Shown piece by piece: positions 24,879 through 33,503 of a stretch of 64,000 bases of DNA. The translations under genes and the position numbers were made by a program. Origin of the DNA: Clostridium sp. K13 (lineage in GTDB: Bacteria > Bacillota > Clostridia > Clostridiales > Clostridiaceae); NCBI RefSeq assembly GCF_019734195.1, contig NZ_JAASHM010000003.1, positions 1 to 64,000 on the forward strand. The letters are read 5' to 3'. The notes under the pieces are model-generated. The model was not told where the DNA came from and ran no database searches. It saw only the letters and a list, made by a program, of their open reading frames with translations. Positions within the stretch are counted from its first letter, which is position 1, and every line of letters starts with the position of its first letter.

Positions 24879-26081
24879 ATGAATAAATTTAATAGCATTA
24901 AAGAAGCAATACAAGATATAAAAGAAGGTAAAATTGTCATAGTTATTGATAATCCTAATAGAGAAAATGAAGGTGATTTATTAATGTCAGCAGAAAAAGT
25001 CACTGGAGAAGCTATAAATTTTATGGCTAAGTACGGACGTGGACTTATTTGCATGCCAGTAGAAGAAAATAGATTAAATGAACTTGAAATAGGGCCCATG
25101 GTAAAGAATAATACTGATAATCATGAAACAGCTTTTACGGTAGCAATTGATCATGTTAATACAACAACAGGGATTTCGGCGTTTGAAAGAGCATTAACTA
25201 TACAAAAAGTCTTAGATGAAAATTCAAAGCCAGATGATTTTAGAAGACCAGGACATGTATTTCCTTTAGTGGCTAAAAATGGAGGAGTTTTAGAAAGAAA
25301 TGGTCATACTGAAGCAGCAGTAGATTTAGCTAAATTAGCAGGATTAAAACCTGCAGGTGTTATTTGTGAAATAATGAATGAAGATGGAACTATGGCAAGA
25401 ACTCCAGAATTAATGGAATTTGCAAAAAAACATAATTTAAAAATAATTACTATTGAAGATTTAGTGAAATATAGAAAAGAAAGTGAAATAAAACATTTAG
25501 AAATTGAAAGAGTTGCAGAAGTTAAAATGCCAACTAGATATGGTGATTTTAAAATGTATGGATTTATAAATAAGTTAAATGGAGAACATCATGTTGCTTT
25601 AGTTAAAGGAAATATAAGTAGTGAGACTCCAATTTTAACTAGAGTACATTCAGAATGCTTAACTGGAGATGCATTAGGTTCAAAAAGATGTGACTGTGGT
25701 GAACAGTATGATTCTGCTATGAAGAGAATTTCAGAAGAAGGTTGTGGAATTCTTGTTTATATGAGGCAAGAAGGTAGAGGTATTGGGCTTATTAATAAAT
25801 TAAAGGCTTATGCACTTCAAGATAAAGGATATGATACTGTAGAAGCAAATGAAATGCTAGGTTTTGCTGCTGATATGAGAAGCTATGATGTAGCAGCTGC
25901 TATTTTAAGAAATTTAGGAGTTAAAAAGGTTAATTTAATGACTAATAATCCTAGAAAAATAAATGGATTAGAAGGTTATGGAATAGAAATTACAAATAGG
26001 ATTCCAATACAAATGAATCATAATGAAAAAAATGAATTTTATTTGCAAACAAAGAAAGAAAAACTTGGACATATACTTTAA
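24879..26081 (+). CDS. ribBA: Bifunctional DHBP synthase / GTP cyclohydrolase II
   Basis: 400 residues. The N-terminal 3,4-dihydroxy-2-butanone-4-phosphate synthase domain (about 1-200) shows [11 protein letters not shown] and [15 protein letters not shown]. The C-terminal GTP cyclohydrolase II domain has the zinc cysteines in [20 protein letters not shown] and the catalytic [13 protein letters not shown]. It supplies both branch inputs of riboflavin synthesis. It sits 18 bp after ribE with GGAGGG. Confidence 0.97.
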   Translation: MNKFNSIKEAIQDIKEGKIVIVIDNPNRENEGDLLMSAEKVTGEAINFMAKYGRGLICMPVEENRLNELEIGPMVKNNTDNHETAFTVAIDHVNTTTGISAFERALTIQKVLDENSKPDDFRRPGHVFPLVAKNGGVLERNGHTEAAVDLAKLAGLKPAGVICEIMNEDGTMARTPELMEFAKKHNLKIITIEDLVKYRKESEIKHLEIERVAEVKMPTRYGDFKMYGFINKLNGEHHVALVKGNISSETPILTRVHSECLTGDALGSKRCDCGEQYDSAMKRISEEGCGILVYMRQEGRGIGLINKLKAYALQDKGYDTVEANEMLGFAADMRSYDVAAAILRNLGVKKVNLMTNNPRKINGLEGYGIEITNRIPIQMNHNEKNEFYLQTKKEKLGHIL

Positions 26082-26085
26082 AGTG

Positions 26086-26140
26086 CAAAGGGAAGAGTTA
26101 AGAGTTTAGGTAGAAACTCATATGGGAGTTATTAAAATAT
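26086..26140 (+). repeat. Partial copy of a GAAGAGTTAAG repeat between rib genes
   Basis: The 86-bp gap between ribBA and ribH contains GGGAAGAGTTAAGAGTTTAG followed by a small hairpin (AAACTC, ATATG, GGAGTT). Similar sequence, GAAGAGTTAAGGTTGAAACT, lies in the palindromic element at 29500-29630. It looks like an interspersed repeat fragment. Confidence 0.5.
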
Positions 26141-26167
26141 AATATAAAATTTTAGGAGGAATAAAAA

Positions 26168-26629
26168 ATGAGAATAATAGAAGGAAATTTAGTAGCACAA
26201 GGTTTAAAGGTTGGTATAGTAGTAGGAAGATTTAATGAATTTATAGTATCAAAGTTATTAGGTGGAGCATTAGATGGATTAAAAAGACATGGTGTAGATG
26301 AAAGTAATATAGATGTTGCATGGGTACCAGGGGCTTTTGAAATTCCATTAGCAGCAAAGAAAATGGCACAAAATGAAAATTATGATGCAGTAATCTGTTT
26401 AGGTGCAGTTATTAAGGGATCAACTCCACATTTTGATTATGTTTGTGCAGAAGCGTCAAAAGGAATTGCAAGTGTATCACTACAAACTGAAAAGCCAGTT
26501 ATATTCGGAGTATTAACTACAGATAGTATAGAACAAGCTATTGAAAGAGCTGGAACTAAGGCTGGAAATAAAGGCTATGATGCAGCAGTAACTGCTATAG
26601 AAATGGCTAATCTTTTAAAGAATTTTTAA
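26168..26629 (+). CDS. ribH: 6,7-dimethyl-8-ribityllumazine synthase
   Basis: 153 residues, typical length. Conserved blocks: [36 protein letters not shown], and [15 protein letters not shown] with the catalytic histidine. It condenses the ribityl-pyrimidine with DHBP and forms an icosahedral or pentameric assembly in related bacteria. AGGAGGA precedes the ATG. Fourth gene of the operon. Confidence 0.96.
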   Translation: MRIIEGNLVAQGLKVGIVVGRFNEFIVSKLLGGALDGLKRHGVDESNIDVAWVPGAFEIPLAAKKMAQNENYDAVICLGAVIKGSTPHFDYVCAEASKGIASVSLQTEKPVIFGVLTTDSIEQAIERAGTKAGNKGYDAAVTAIEMANLLKNF

Positions 26630-26632
26630 CCT

Positions 26633-27277
26633 ATGAAATATATAATTTTTGATTATGATGGTACATTGCATAATAGTATAAAAATTTATAAGCCAGCTTT
26701 TCTAAAGGCATATGATTATTTAATTAGTAATGGTTATGCTAAAGAAAAAGAATTTAGTGAATCTGAAATAAGCCAGTATTTAGGGTTAAGTGCAAAGGAT
26801 ATGTGGAATACTTTTATGCCTAATTTGCCAAACTCAGAAAAGGAAAAATGTAGTTCCATTATAGGAGAAGCTATGTTACAGTATATTTCTGAAGGTAAGG
26901 CAAAGTTATATGATGGAACAATAGAAACATTAAATCAATTAAAACTAACAGGATATAAATTAATATTTTTAAGTAACTGTAAAGTTAGTTATATGAGAAG
27001 TCATATAGAAGCTTTTAAATTAGATAAGTATTTTATAGATTTTTTTTGTAGTGAATATTATGATTTTAAACCTAAATATGAAATTTTTGAGTTTATTAAA
27101 GAAAAATATAAGGGTGATTTTATTGTAGTTGGCGATAGATATGTAGATATGGAATTAGCAGAAAAGCATAATTTGAAATTCATAGGTTGTAATTATGGAT
27201 TTGGAAAAACTGATGAATTATTAAATGCTAATTATATTATAAATAATTTTAATGAAATATTGGATATAGGGATATAG
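26633..27277 (+). CDS. HAD-superfamily phosphatase in the riboflavin operon
   Basis: 214 residues starting 3 bp after the ribH stop, with no separate Shine-Dalgarno, so translation is probably coupled. HAD motif I is FDYDGTLHNS (about 5-14), motif II LIFLSNCK, motif IV VVGDRYVDMELAEKHN. The cap is of the Gph-like helical type (subclass I). Riboflavin synthesis needs a phosphatase that removes phosphate from 5-amino-6-(5-phosphoribitylamino)uracil, often supplied by HAD enzymes coded elsewhere. Its place suggests this one does that job, but a general phosphoglycolate-type phosphatase is possible. Confidence 0.8.
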   Translation: MKYIIFDYDGTLHNSIKIYKPAFLKAYDYLISNGYAKEKEFSESEISQYLGLSAKDMWNTFMPNLPNSEKEKCSSIIGEAMLQYISEGKAKLYDGTIETLNQLKLTGYKLIFLSNCKVSYMRSHIEAFKLDKYFIDFFCSEYYDFKPKYEIFEFIKEKYKGDFIVVGDRYVDMELAEKHNLKFIGCNYGFGKTDELLNANYIINNFNEILDIGI

Positions 27278-27302
27278 CTTCAAAGCTATATCTCTTTTTT
27301 AT
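27268..27302 (+). terminator. Intrinsic terminator of the riboflavin operon
   Basis: GGATATAGCTT pairs with AGCTATATCT across CAA, then TTTTTT. It overlaps the HAD stop codon. Confidence 0.8.
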
Positions 27303-27433
27303 AGAAATCTTCAATTTATAAGTTATTAATTTAATGTAAATTTAAGGTTTATATAATAGTAGATTAACTATTATATACTATGATAATATTAAGCTAATTA
27401 ATGAATTAAATACTAGATATTTTAGGGGGAAAA

Positions 27434-27948
27434 ATGACTAATAAGATTAAAAGGCATAAGAAGAAACTTATAATAGGTACCTGTATTATTGTTATAGGAA
27501 TTGGTGTTTTAGGTGCTAATAGTAGAATTTTTAAGGAAAAAATGCAATATAAAATTAATGAAATCTATTATTCAAAATTTGAAGCTAAGGAATATACTGA
27601 TCAATTTATAGAAACAGATTATAAAAACTATAAAATACTTCATTAAGTAATTTAATAGATAATAGTATAAAATATAATGATAAAAATACAACTTTAACTA
27701 TAATATCACGAAAATGCAGTAATGGAATTGAAATAGTAATTTCAGATGATGGAAGAGGGATTAAAGAAGAGGTAAGAGATAAAATATTTGATGCTTTTGT
27801 TAGAGAAGATAAAGCTAGAAGCTCATCAACTGGTGGAACTGGATTAGGACTTGCTATAACTAAGGCTATTATAGAAAAACATAATGGAACTATAGAGTTA
27901 GTTAATGGCATAAAAGGAACTGAATATAGGATAGTATTAAGAATATAA
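27434..27948 (+). pseudogene. Small membrane ORF joined to a histidine-kinase C-terminal relic
   Basis: ATG 27434 (AGGGGG upstream) encodes about 70 residues with one transmembrane helix (LIIGTCIIVIGIGVLGA), ending at TAA 27644-27646. In another frame, from about 27634 to TAA 27948, runs the ATPase end of a sensor kinase: N-box LSNLIDNSIKYND, G1 box SDDGRGI, F-box DAFVRED, G2 box GGTGLGLAI. The dimerisation domain with phospho-His is missing. A deletion seems to have fused an unrelated 5' end to the kinase tail. Neither piece should signal. Confidence 0.75.
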
Positions 27949-27954
27949 AATAAA

Positions 27955-27998
27955 AATTACATGTGAATTCAGTAACAATTTTACATGTAATTTTTATT
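27955..27998 (+). terminator. Terminator after the kinase relic
   Basis: AAATTACATGT pairs with ACATGTAATTT, followed by T-rich sequence. Confidence 0.7.
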
Positions 27999-28196
27999 TT
28001 CTCAAAGATATTTAATAGAACTTATTTACAAAATTGAATATTATTGATATAAATTAATTGAGAAATAATTTATTAATGGAAAAAATAATATAGCAATAGA
28101 CACCAGATATAAATTAGTATCAATTATTATGGCCTTAAGGTTTATACCTAAAGATATAAAAATATAGATAGTAGTAGTAAATTAAAAGATATATAT

Positions 28197-28252
28197 TTAA
28201 TATAGAAATTAAGATAAAATATTTTAACTTTATTTCTATATTAATTTTTTTA
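28197..28252 (+). terminator. Orphan terminator-like hairpin
   Basis: TATAGAAAT and ATTTCTATA flank an A/T-rich core (with AAAATATTTT), then TTTTTT. No gene ends here; it may be left from a lost gene. The rest of 28000-28289 is AT-rich with nothing recognised. Confidence 0.5.
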
Positions 28253-28289
28253 AAATACTTTGATAATAAAAATATTTGATTATAATATA

Positions 28290-28357
28290 TTGACATATAG
28301 TTACATTTTTATTATACTAACATTGTACCATATAGTTATAAAAACTATGTGAGTGAG
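28290..28357 (+). promoter_or_regulatory. Promoter with repeated CATATAGTTA elements
   Basis: TTGACA (28290-28295), 17 bp, TATACT (28313-28318) form a consensus promoter. CATATAGTTA occurs inside it and again about 37 bp on. The second copy is half of a dyad, CATATAGTT with AACTATGTG. This suggests an operator for an unidentified regulator of the next gene. Confidence 0.6.
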
Positions 28358-28382
28358 TTGGGATAACTAGGAGGATTAATAT

Positions 28383-29438
28383 ATGAAGTTAAATTCGTTG
28401 ATTATAGGAGATTTAGTAGCACAAGTGCCAATAATACAAGGAGGCATGGGAGTAGGTGTAAGTCTATCTTCACTTGCAGGAGCAGTAGCGAAAGAAGGCG
28501 CAATAGGTGTAATATCAGCTGCACAACCTGGATATTTAGAGGATGATTTTGGAAGGGATTCATTAAGTGCTAATATAAGAGCATTAGGAAAACATATAAA
28601 AAAAGCAAAAGAAATATCAAATGGTGGAATTATAGGTGTTAATATTATGTGTGCCACACGAAATTATGATGAATATGTGAAATGTGCAATAGATAATGGT
28701 GCAGATTTAATTATATCAGGAGCAGGATTGCCAACTGACCTACCAAAGCTTACAGAAGGCTCAAATATTAAAATAGCTCCAATAGTATCACCACCAAAGT
28801 CTGCAAGTGTCATTTTAAGAATGTGGGACAGACGTTATGGAAGAACTGCTGATATGGTAGTTATTGAAGGACCAAAAGCTGGTGGTCATTTAGGTTTTTC
28901 TAATGAAAGTTTAGATGAATATGAAACAAAGGGTTATGATAAGGAAGTTCTTGAAATAATCGAAATAGTTAAAGAATATGAGAAAAAGTATAATAAGAAA
29001 ATACCAGTAGTATTTGCTGGAGGAGTTTATGATAGAGCTGATATTGATCATTATATTAGTTTAGGCTGTTCAGGTGTTCAAATGGCAACTAGATTTGTAG
29101 CAACTGAAGAATGTGATGCAGATATAAACTTTAAAATGGCTTATATTAACGCTAAAAAAGAAGATGTAATGATAGTAAAAAGTCCAGTTGGAATGCCAGG
29201 GCGTGCTATAAGTAATAAATTCATGGAAGATAGGAAATTAACAAATGAAAAAATAAGTAAATGTTATAAATGTTTAAAAAAATGTGATATGTCAACTATA
29301 CCATATTGCATAACTGGTGCATTAGTACGTGCTGTAAAAGGTGATGTTGATAATTCGCTTGTATTTTGTGGTGCAAATGCTTATAGATTAGATAAAATTG
29401 TTAAAGTTAAAGAGTTAATTGAAGAGCTTATTGGATAA
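28383..29438 (+). CDS. NAD(P)H-dependent flavin oxidoreductase, nitronate monooxygenase/FabK-like
   Basis: 351 residues, AGGAGG at proper spacing. FMN-binding TIM barrel: PIIQGGMGVGVSLSSLAGAV (about 16-35), GGHLGF, and VVFAGGVYDRADIDHYISLG with GVQMATRF. Members oxidise nitronates or, as FabK, reduce enoyl-ACP. A cysteine-rich insertion near the end (CYKCLKKCDMSTIPYC) is not typical of FabK and is more usual in clostridial members of this family. No fatty-acid genes flank it, so nitronate monooxygenase-like is the safer name. It is a single gene. Confidence 0.82.
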   Translation: MKLNSLIIGDLVAQVPIIQGGMGVGVSLSSLAGAVAKEGAIGVISAAQPGYLEDDFGRDSLSANIRALGKHIKKAKEISNGGIIGVNIMCATRNYDEYVKCAIDNGADLIISGAGLPTDLPKLTEGSNIKIAPIVSPPKSASVILRMWDRRYGRTADMVVIEGPKAGGHLGFSNESLDEYETKGYDKEVLEIIEIVKEYEKKYNKKIPVVFAGGVYDRADIDHYISLGCSGVQMATRFVATEECDADINFKMAYINAKKEDVMIVKSPVGMPGRAISNKFMEDRKLTNEKISKCYKCLKKCDMSTIPYCITGALVRAVKGDVDNSLVFCGANAYRLDKIVKVKELIEELIG

Positions 29439-29499
29439 GTAGTGGTAGTGTATAACTATTTTGTTCTACACACTTGAAATATATTACCAATTAAATTGA

Positions 29500-29630
29500 G
29501 TGAAGAGTGAAGAAGGAAAAGTGAAGAGTTAAGGTTGAAACTGCTATCGTAGTTTCTTAAAAAATATATTTTAATTCAGCTTAGCTGAATTATTTACTTA
29601 ACTTTTTATTCTTACTTCTTCACTCTTAAC
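29500..29630. mobile_element. MITE-like palindromic element
   Basis: A 131-bp element bounded by imperfect inverted repeats of about 34 bp (29500-29533 and 29597-29630; both contain GAGTGAAGAAG and AAGAGTTAAG or close forms). Inside are two small hairpins, GAAACT...AGTTTC and AATTCAGCTTAGCTGAATT. It has no coding content and no clear target duplication. A shorter related piece lies at 26086-26140. Confidence 0.6.
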
Positions 29631-29690
29631 TATATAAATTAATAGTTTTGATACGGCATATATATTTTTAATTTTTTATATGCACGGTCA

Positions 29691-29807
29691 TTTAATTCAA
29701 TTAAGTGTGAAGGCTGTGGAGAGTTAGCTCCAGAACATAAGATAAGAATTGAAAAAGGGAAAAAAGTTTGCTTAGATTGTTATAATGAATATACAAGAGG
29801 TTGGTAA
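29691..29807 (+). pseudogene. C-terminal zinc-finger relic of an FmdE-like protein
   Basis: An open frame with no start reads IKCEGCGELAPEHKIRIEKG, then KKVCLDCYNEYTRGW and stop. The C-x2-C ... C-x2-C pattern with EHKxR and a terminal Tyr-x-Arg-Gly-Trp is the zinc-ribbon end of FmdE (formylmethanofuran dehydrogenase subunit E-like) proteins. The ~130-residue N-terminal domain is missing. Upstream sequence is unrelated, so this is a remnant. Confidence 0.6.
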
Positions 29808-29813
29808 TTTTAA

Positions 29814-29850
29814 AAGGCTGTATCAATAAATATACTTTGATACAGCCTAA
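29814..29850. terminator. Bidirectional terminator before bioD
   Basis: GGCTGTATCAA pairs with TTGATACAGCC; A/T runs on both sides serve the minus-strand biotin operon and the plus-strand relic. Confidence 0.8.
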
Positions 29851-29852
29851 AT

Positions 29853-30530
29853 TTAAAGTGTTTTTTTATTTTCTAAAATGCAGGTCAAAATTGGAATATC
29901 AGTGAGTTTCTCTAATGAAATCTTATTATCTATATGAAGAAAATTAGATTCATCATACCTATTTAATATAATTCCAACTATATTTATATTTAAAGCTTTA
30001 GCATATTCGATGGTTAAAATAGTACTATTTATAGTCCCTAGGGATGCATTTGCAACTATTATAATATCTAAATTTAAAGCTTTAATTACATCAGTTAACA
30101 TCAAATTTTCACTATTTAAGTTTAAAGGACATATAATTCCACCACATCCTTCAACTACTAAAAATTCATGTTCTTTTTTATGCTTTTCATAGTCAGATAA
30201 AATTTTAGATAATGAAATAGGATTATTTTCAATTACAGAGGCTAAGTGTGGGGATACTTCAGTTTTATAGATATAAGATACTAAGGAGTTAGGATCAGTA
30301 TCTATATTACATGTTTTACAAATATAATTTGCATCACCTGCTATAGCCTTTTCCTTAACAATATCTACACCACTTAAAGCTGGTTTATAATATCCTACAT
30401 TTATATTTTCTTTTTTTAAAGTATTAATTAAAAGGGAAGAGACATAAGTTTTACCAACTTCAGTGCCTGTTGCTGTAATAAATATTCCTTTTCTATTATT
30501 TAATAGTATACTTTTTAATGATTGTATCAT
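29853..30530 (-). CDS. bioD: Dethiobiotin synthetase
   Basis: 225 residues. P-loop [16 protein letters not shown] (about 19-34), GYYKPALSG for substrate, and [12 protein letters not shown]. It uses ATP and CO2 to close the ureido ring of 7,8-diaminopelargonate, giving dethiobiotin. It overlaps bioB by 4 bp (ATGA) and is the last gene of birA-bioY-bioB-bioD. Confidence 0.95.
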   Translation of the reverse strand: MIQSLKSILLNNRKGIFITATGTEVGKTYVSSLLINTLKKENINVGYYKPALSGVDIVKEKAIAGDANYICKTCNIDTDPNSLVSYIYKTEVSPHLASVIENNPISLSKILSDYEKHKKEHEFLVVEGCGGIICPLNLNSENLMLTDVIKALNLDIIIVANASLGTINSTILTIEYAKALNINIVGIILNRYDESNFLHIDNKISLEKLTDIPILTCILENKKTL

Positions 30531-31492
30531 AGCTTGGCCACCTTATAATTTAATTCTTTTATTGTATTAAAGTCGTCATTAATGCTAATTCCAGCAGTAG
30601 TTAACATATCTCCAGTAATAGTAGCGTTAGCACCACTCTTAAATAATGATTTACCTTTATCCTCTAATAATCCACGTCCACCAGCTAATCTAATTGCACC
30701 ATAGGGTATTATAAACCTAAAAATAGCGACAGTAAGTTTAATTTCGGCATTAGATAATATTTTATTATTTTCTAATGGGGTACCCTTTATAGGATTTAAT
30801 ATATTTACAGGAATAGACTTAATTCCTAGATTTCTAATTTCAAGTGCCATATCAATTCTATCTTCAATAGTTTCACCAAGACCTAATATTCCACCACTAC
30901 AAACTTCAAGACCAGCTTTTTGAGCAGCTTTAATAGTTGAGATTTTTTCATCATAAGAGTGGGTTGTGCAGATATTAGGGAAAAAATTTCTAGATGTTTC
31001 TAAATTATTATGATATCTTGTAACTCCAGCTTCCTTTAGTTTTACAAAATCATCATAAGATAATAAACCATGTGATGCACAAAGTGATATATTTAAGTTT
31101 TCATTAATTAATCTATAAGCTTTGCATAAAGTTTTTAAATCATTTTGAGATAATCTTTTACCAGATGTAACAATCGAGTATCTTAATACACCTTTTTCTT
31201 CATTATATTTTGCATAATTAAATATAGCTTGACTATCTAATAAAGAATATTCCTCAACTGATGTTTTAAAATGTAGTGATTGAGCACAATATTTACAGTT
31301 TTCAGAACATTGTCCTGATTTTCCATTTATAATTGTACACATATCAAAGAAGTCTCTACAAAAATGTTTACGTATTTCATCAGCAGCTATACATAATTTA
31401 TCAAGTGGTTCATTTAATAAAGAAAGTATTTCTTCTTTTTCTAATATAGTTCCTTTTAAAATCTTTTCTTTTAATTTATCTATTATATTCAT
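30527..31492 (-). CDS. bioB: Biotin synthase (radical SAM)
   Basis: 321 residues. The radical SAM cysteines are Cys62, Cys66 and Cys69 in [13 protein letters not shown]. Downstream blocks [24 protein letters not shown] and the arginine ligand region AIRLAGGRG for the [2Fe-2S] cluster are intact. It inserts sulfur into dethiobiotin. Its start overlaps the bioY end by 17 bp, so translation is coupled. Confidence 0.97.
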   Translation of the reverse strand: MNIIDKLKEKILKGTILEKEEILSLLNEPLDKLCIAADEIRKHFCRDFFDMCTIINGKSGQCSENCKYCAQSLHFKTSVEEYSLLDSQAIFNYAKYNEEKGVLRYSIVTSGKRLSQNDLKTLCKAYRLINENLNISLCASHGLLSYDDFVKLKEAGVTRYHNNLETSRNFFPNICTTHSYDEKISTIKAAQKAGLEVCSGGILGLGETIEDRIDMALEIRNLGIKSIPVNILNPIKGTPLENNKILSNAEIKLTVAIFRFIIPYGAIRLAGGRGLLEDKGKSLFKSGANATITGDMLTTAGISINDDFNTIKELNYKVAKL

Positions 31493-32048
31493 TTGAAATC
31501 ATCTGTCCTTTAATTACTGGAATTGTTCTTTTGGCAATTACTGAACTAATAAAACATAATACTAAATCTCCTGGAACGCATATAAGAAAACAATAAAATA
31601 TTACTCCACCAACAGTAATAGGTGAATTTAAATAATAATTTGCTATAAAATAATAATAAACTATTCCAAAGATATAAACTATTGATAATCCTGTTAAGCT
31701 TGCACATATAAGCCTTTTAATAGATGGCTTTGTAGTTTTATGTGCAATATAACCAGTAACATAAGTTCCAACTAAAAATCCAATAAGATATCCAAAGGTT
31801 GGTTGAACAATATAACTTAAACCACCACCTTGAGTAAAAACAGGAATACCAATTAATCCAACTAATAAATAAATACCAACTGAAATTGCTCCTAATCTTG
31901 GACCAAGTAATAATCCTGCTAATGTAGTAAATAAAACTTGAAGGGTAAATGGAACAACAGGTATTGGAATTTTAATAAAAGCTCCAACTGCAATTAATGC
32001 TGCAAATAGTGAACATAAAATAAGTGATTTTGTATTAAGTTTATTCAT
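31476..32048 (-). CDS. bioY: Biotin ECF transporter S component BioY
   Basis: 190 residues with about six hydrophobic helices. BioY hallmarks: [20 protein letters not shown], then [20 protein letters not shown], and [12 protein letters not shown]. It binds biotin for uptake, with or without the shared ECF ATPase module, which is not in this window. The start codon abuts the birA stop. Confidence 0.95.
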   Translation of the reverse strand: MNKLNTKSLILCSLFAALIAVGAFIKIPIPVVPFTLQVLFTTLAGLLLGPRLGAISVGIYLLVGLIGIPVFTQGGGLSYIVQPTFGYLIGFLVGTYVTGYIAHKTTKPSIKRLICASLTGLSIVYIFGIVYYYFIANYYLNSPITVGGVIFYCFLICVPGDLVLCFISSVIAKRTIPVIKGQMISNEYNR

Positions 32049-33029
32049 TTAATTTAACCTCCTAATAGAAACTTCACCAGAATTTAAAATTTTAATAGAC
32101 CCATCATCGTGTTCTACTACTAAAGACCCATCACAATTTATATTAATAACCTTACCTTTAGATGATATTCCAGAACTTATATATATAATTTCTTGATTCA
32201 AAACAATACTTCTTTTTTTATACTCTGATATAAAATCATAATTTTTAATTCTTGGAATCATATCTAAAATATTACTTATTATTTCTGCACAAAGCATATT
32301 TCTATTAATATTGTTGTTATTATTATTAAATAATGAAGAGGCTATTGATTTAAGCTCATCTGGAAAATCATCCTTGGGTTGATTAAAGTTAATTCCTATT
32401 CCTAAAATTAGATAATCAATAGTGCCACTTTCAAAATTAGTAGAAGCTTCTGTTAAGATTCCAGCAACTTTTTTATTATTTAAATAAATATCATTTATCC
32501 ATTTTATCTGACAGTCTATACCAGTGACTTTCTTTATTGATTCACAGATGATTACTGAAGAAGATGTAGTAATTAATACTGAATCCATTGCTGTTAAATT
32601 TGGACGTAATATAATACTCATATAAATACCAGTGTTAGCTGGTGAATAAAAGCTTCTTCCTAATCTACCTTTTCCAGCCGTTTGCTCTTCTGAAATAACA
32701 ACAGTTCCATGTTTAGCACCAGATAAAGCTAAATTTTTGGCTATTTCATTAGTAGATGATATTGTTTTATAATTATAAATTTCTATATCAGAGCATGACT
32801 TATTTAAATATAAGGAGATACCTTCTTTTGAAATAAAATCAGTATTAGTAGCTAAAGAATATCCCTTATTAGTAACAGCATTAATAACATATCCTTCATT
32901 TCTAAGAGAATTAATTGCTTTCCAAATAGATGTTCTAGATATATTCAGTGTTTTGGCAATTTCTTCACCTGAAATATTTCTACCTTTGTTTTCTTCTAAA
33001 ATCTTTAAAACTTTTCCTTTTATTAACAT
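32049..33029 (-). CDS. birA: Bifunctional biotin operon repressor / biotin-protein ligase
   Basis: 326 residues when started at the ATG at 33029, which has AGGAGG on the minus strand; an upstream in-frame ATG lies beyond that site. The N-terminal winged helix is visible (ISGEEIAKTLNISRTSIWKA). The ligase core has the biotinyl-AMP loop GKGRLGRSFYSP, KWINDIYLNNKKVAGIL and a small C-terminal SH3-like domain. It makes biotinyl-5'-AMP, loads carboxylases, and represses its own operon when biotin is plentiful. Confidence 0.95.
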   Translation of the reverse strand: MLIKGKVLKILEENKGRNISGEEIAKTLNISRTSIWKAINSLRNEGYVINAVTNKGYSLATNTDFISKEGISLYLNKSCSDIEIYNYKTISSTNEIAKNLALSGAKHGTVVISEEQTAGKGRLGRSFYSPANTGIYMSIILRPNLTAMDSVLITTSSSVIICESIKKVTGIDCQIKWINDIYLNNKKVAGILTEASTNFESGTIDYLILGIGINFNQPKDDFPDELKSIASSLFNNNNNNINRNMLCAEIISNILDMIPRIKNYDFISEYKKRSIVLNQEIIYISSGISSKGKVININCDGSLVVEHDDGSIKILNSGEVSIRRLN

Positions 33030-33048
33030 AACTAACCTCCTGGTTGAT

Positions 33049-33102
33049 ATTATATTGAAAGAAAAATAGTTTGTCAATCAAAATAATTGAAATGGTTAAC
33101 AA
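33049..33102 (-). promoter_or_regulatory. birA-bioYBD promoter overlapping a BirA operator
   Basis: On the minus strand TTGACA (33077-33072), 17-bp spacer, TATAAT (33054-33049). The -35 lies inside the right half of a BirA-type dyad: TTGTTAACC, 14-bp spacer, GATTGACAA (33102-33071), close to the consensus TTGTTAACC-N-GGTTAACAA. This predicts autorepression by BirA-biotinyl-AMP. Confidence 0.85.
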
Positions 33103-33131
33103 TTTAAATAAAAATTATTTTTATAATATAT

Positions 33132-33161
33132 TTGACATATACTAAAGTATAGGAATATAAT
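33132..33161 (+). promoter_or_regulatory. Promoter of trpS leader
   Basis: TTGACA (33132-33137), 18-bp spacer, TATAAT (33156-33161). Confidence 0.8.
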
Positions 33162-33184
33162 ATATTAAAAATATTAATATATCC

Positions 33185-33457
33185 TATGAAGAGGAAGAGT
33201 AATTAAGTTTAGGTTCAATAAAGAGAGTTAAGGATGGTGGAAGCTTAGCAAGAAATAATTTAATGAATGGGCCTCAGAGGAACAAGGAGAAATCAAGTTT
33301 AAGAGAGTATCTAAGTGGTGGGCTGCACCTTATAGCAGATAGAGTATGTTAGTACTTGATTAAGAGTGGTGTGAATTTTAATAATTTATTTTACACAATT
33401 TAGGTGGCAACACGGATATATACTCCGTCCTATTAATTTAGGATGGAGTTTTTTTAT
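33185..33457 (+). ncRNA. T-box riboswitch (tRNA-Trp)
   Basis: The T-box core AGGTGGCAACACGGA lies near 33401-33415 and is followed by a terminator (ACTCCGTCCT / AGGATGGAGT, then seven T, to 33457). Stem I and linker precede it, including the AG-rich AAGGAGAA-like and GGGCTGCACC segments. A possible Trp specifier is TGG at 33268-33270 (GAATGGGCC). Uncharged tRNA-Trp would favour readthrough into trpS. Confidence 0.95.
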
Positions 33458-33503
33458 TTTCAAAAATAATACTATTTAAATAAAAAAGTAAGGAGTGATA
33501 ATT

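Noticed and set aside
27606-27911. Minus-strand frame across the kinase relic
   Set aside because: The plus strand carries clear ATPase boxes. The minus frame is Pro/Ser/Leu-biased as expected for a shadow.
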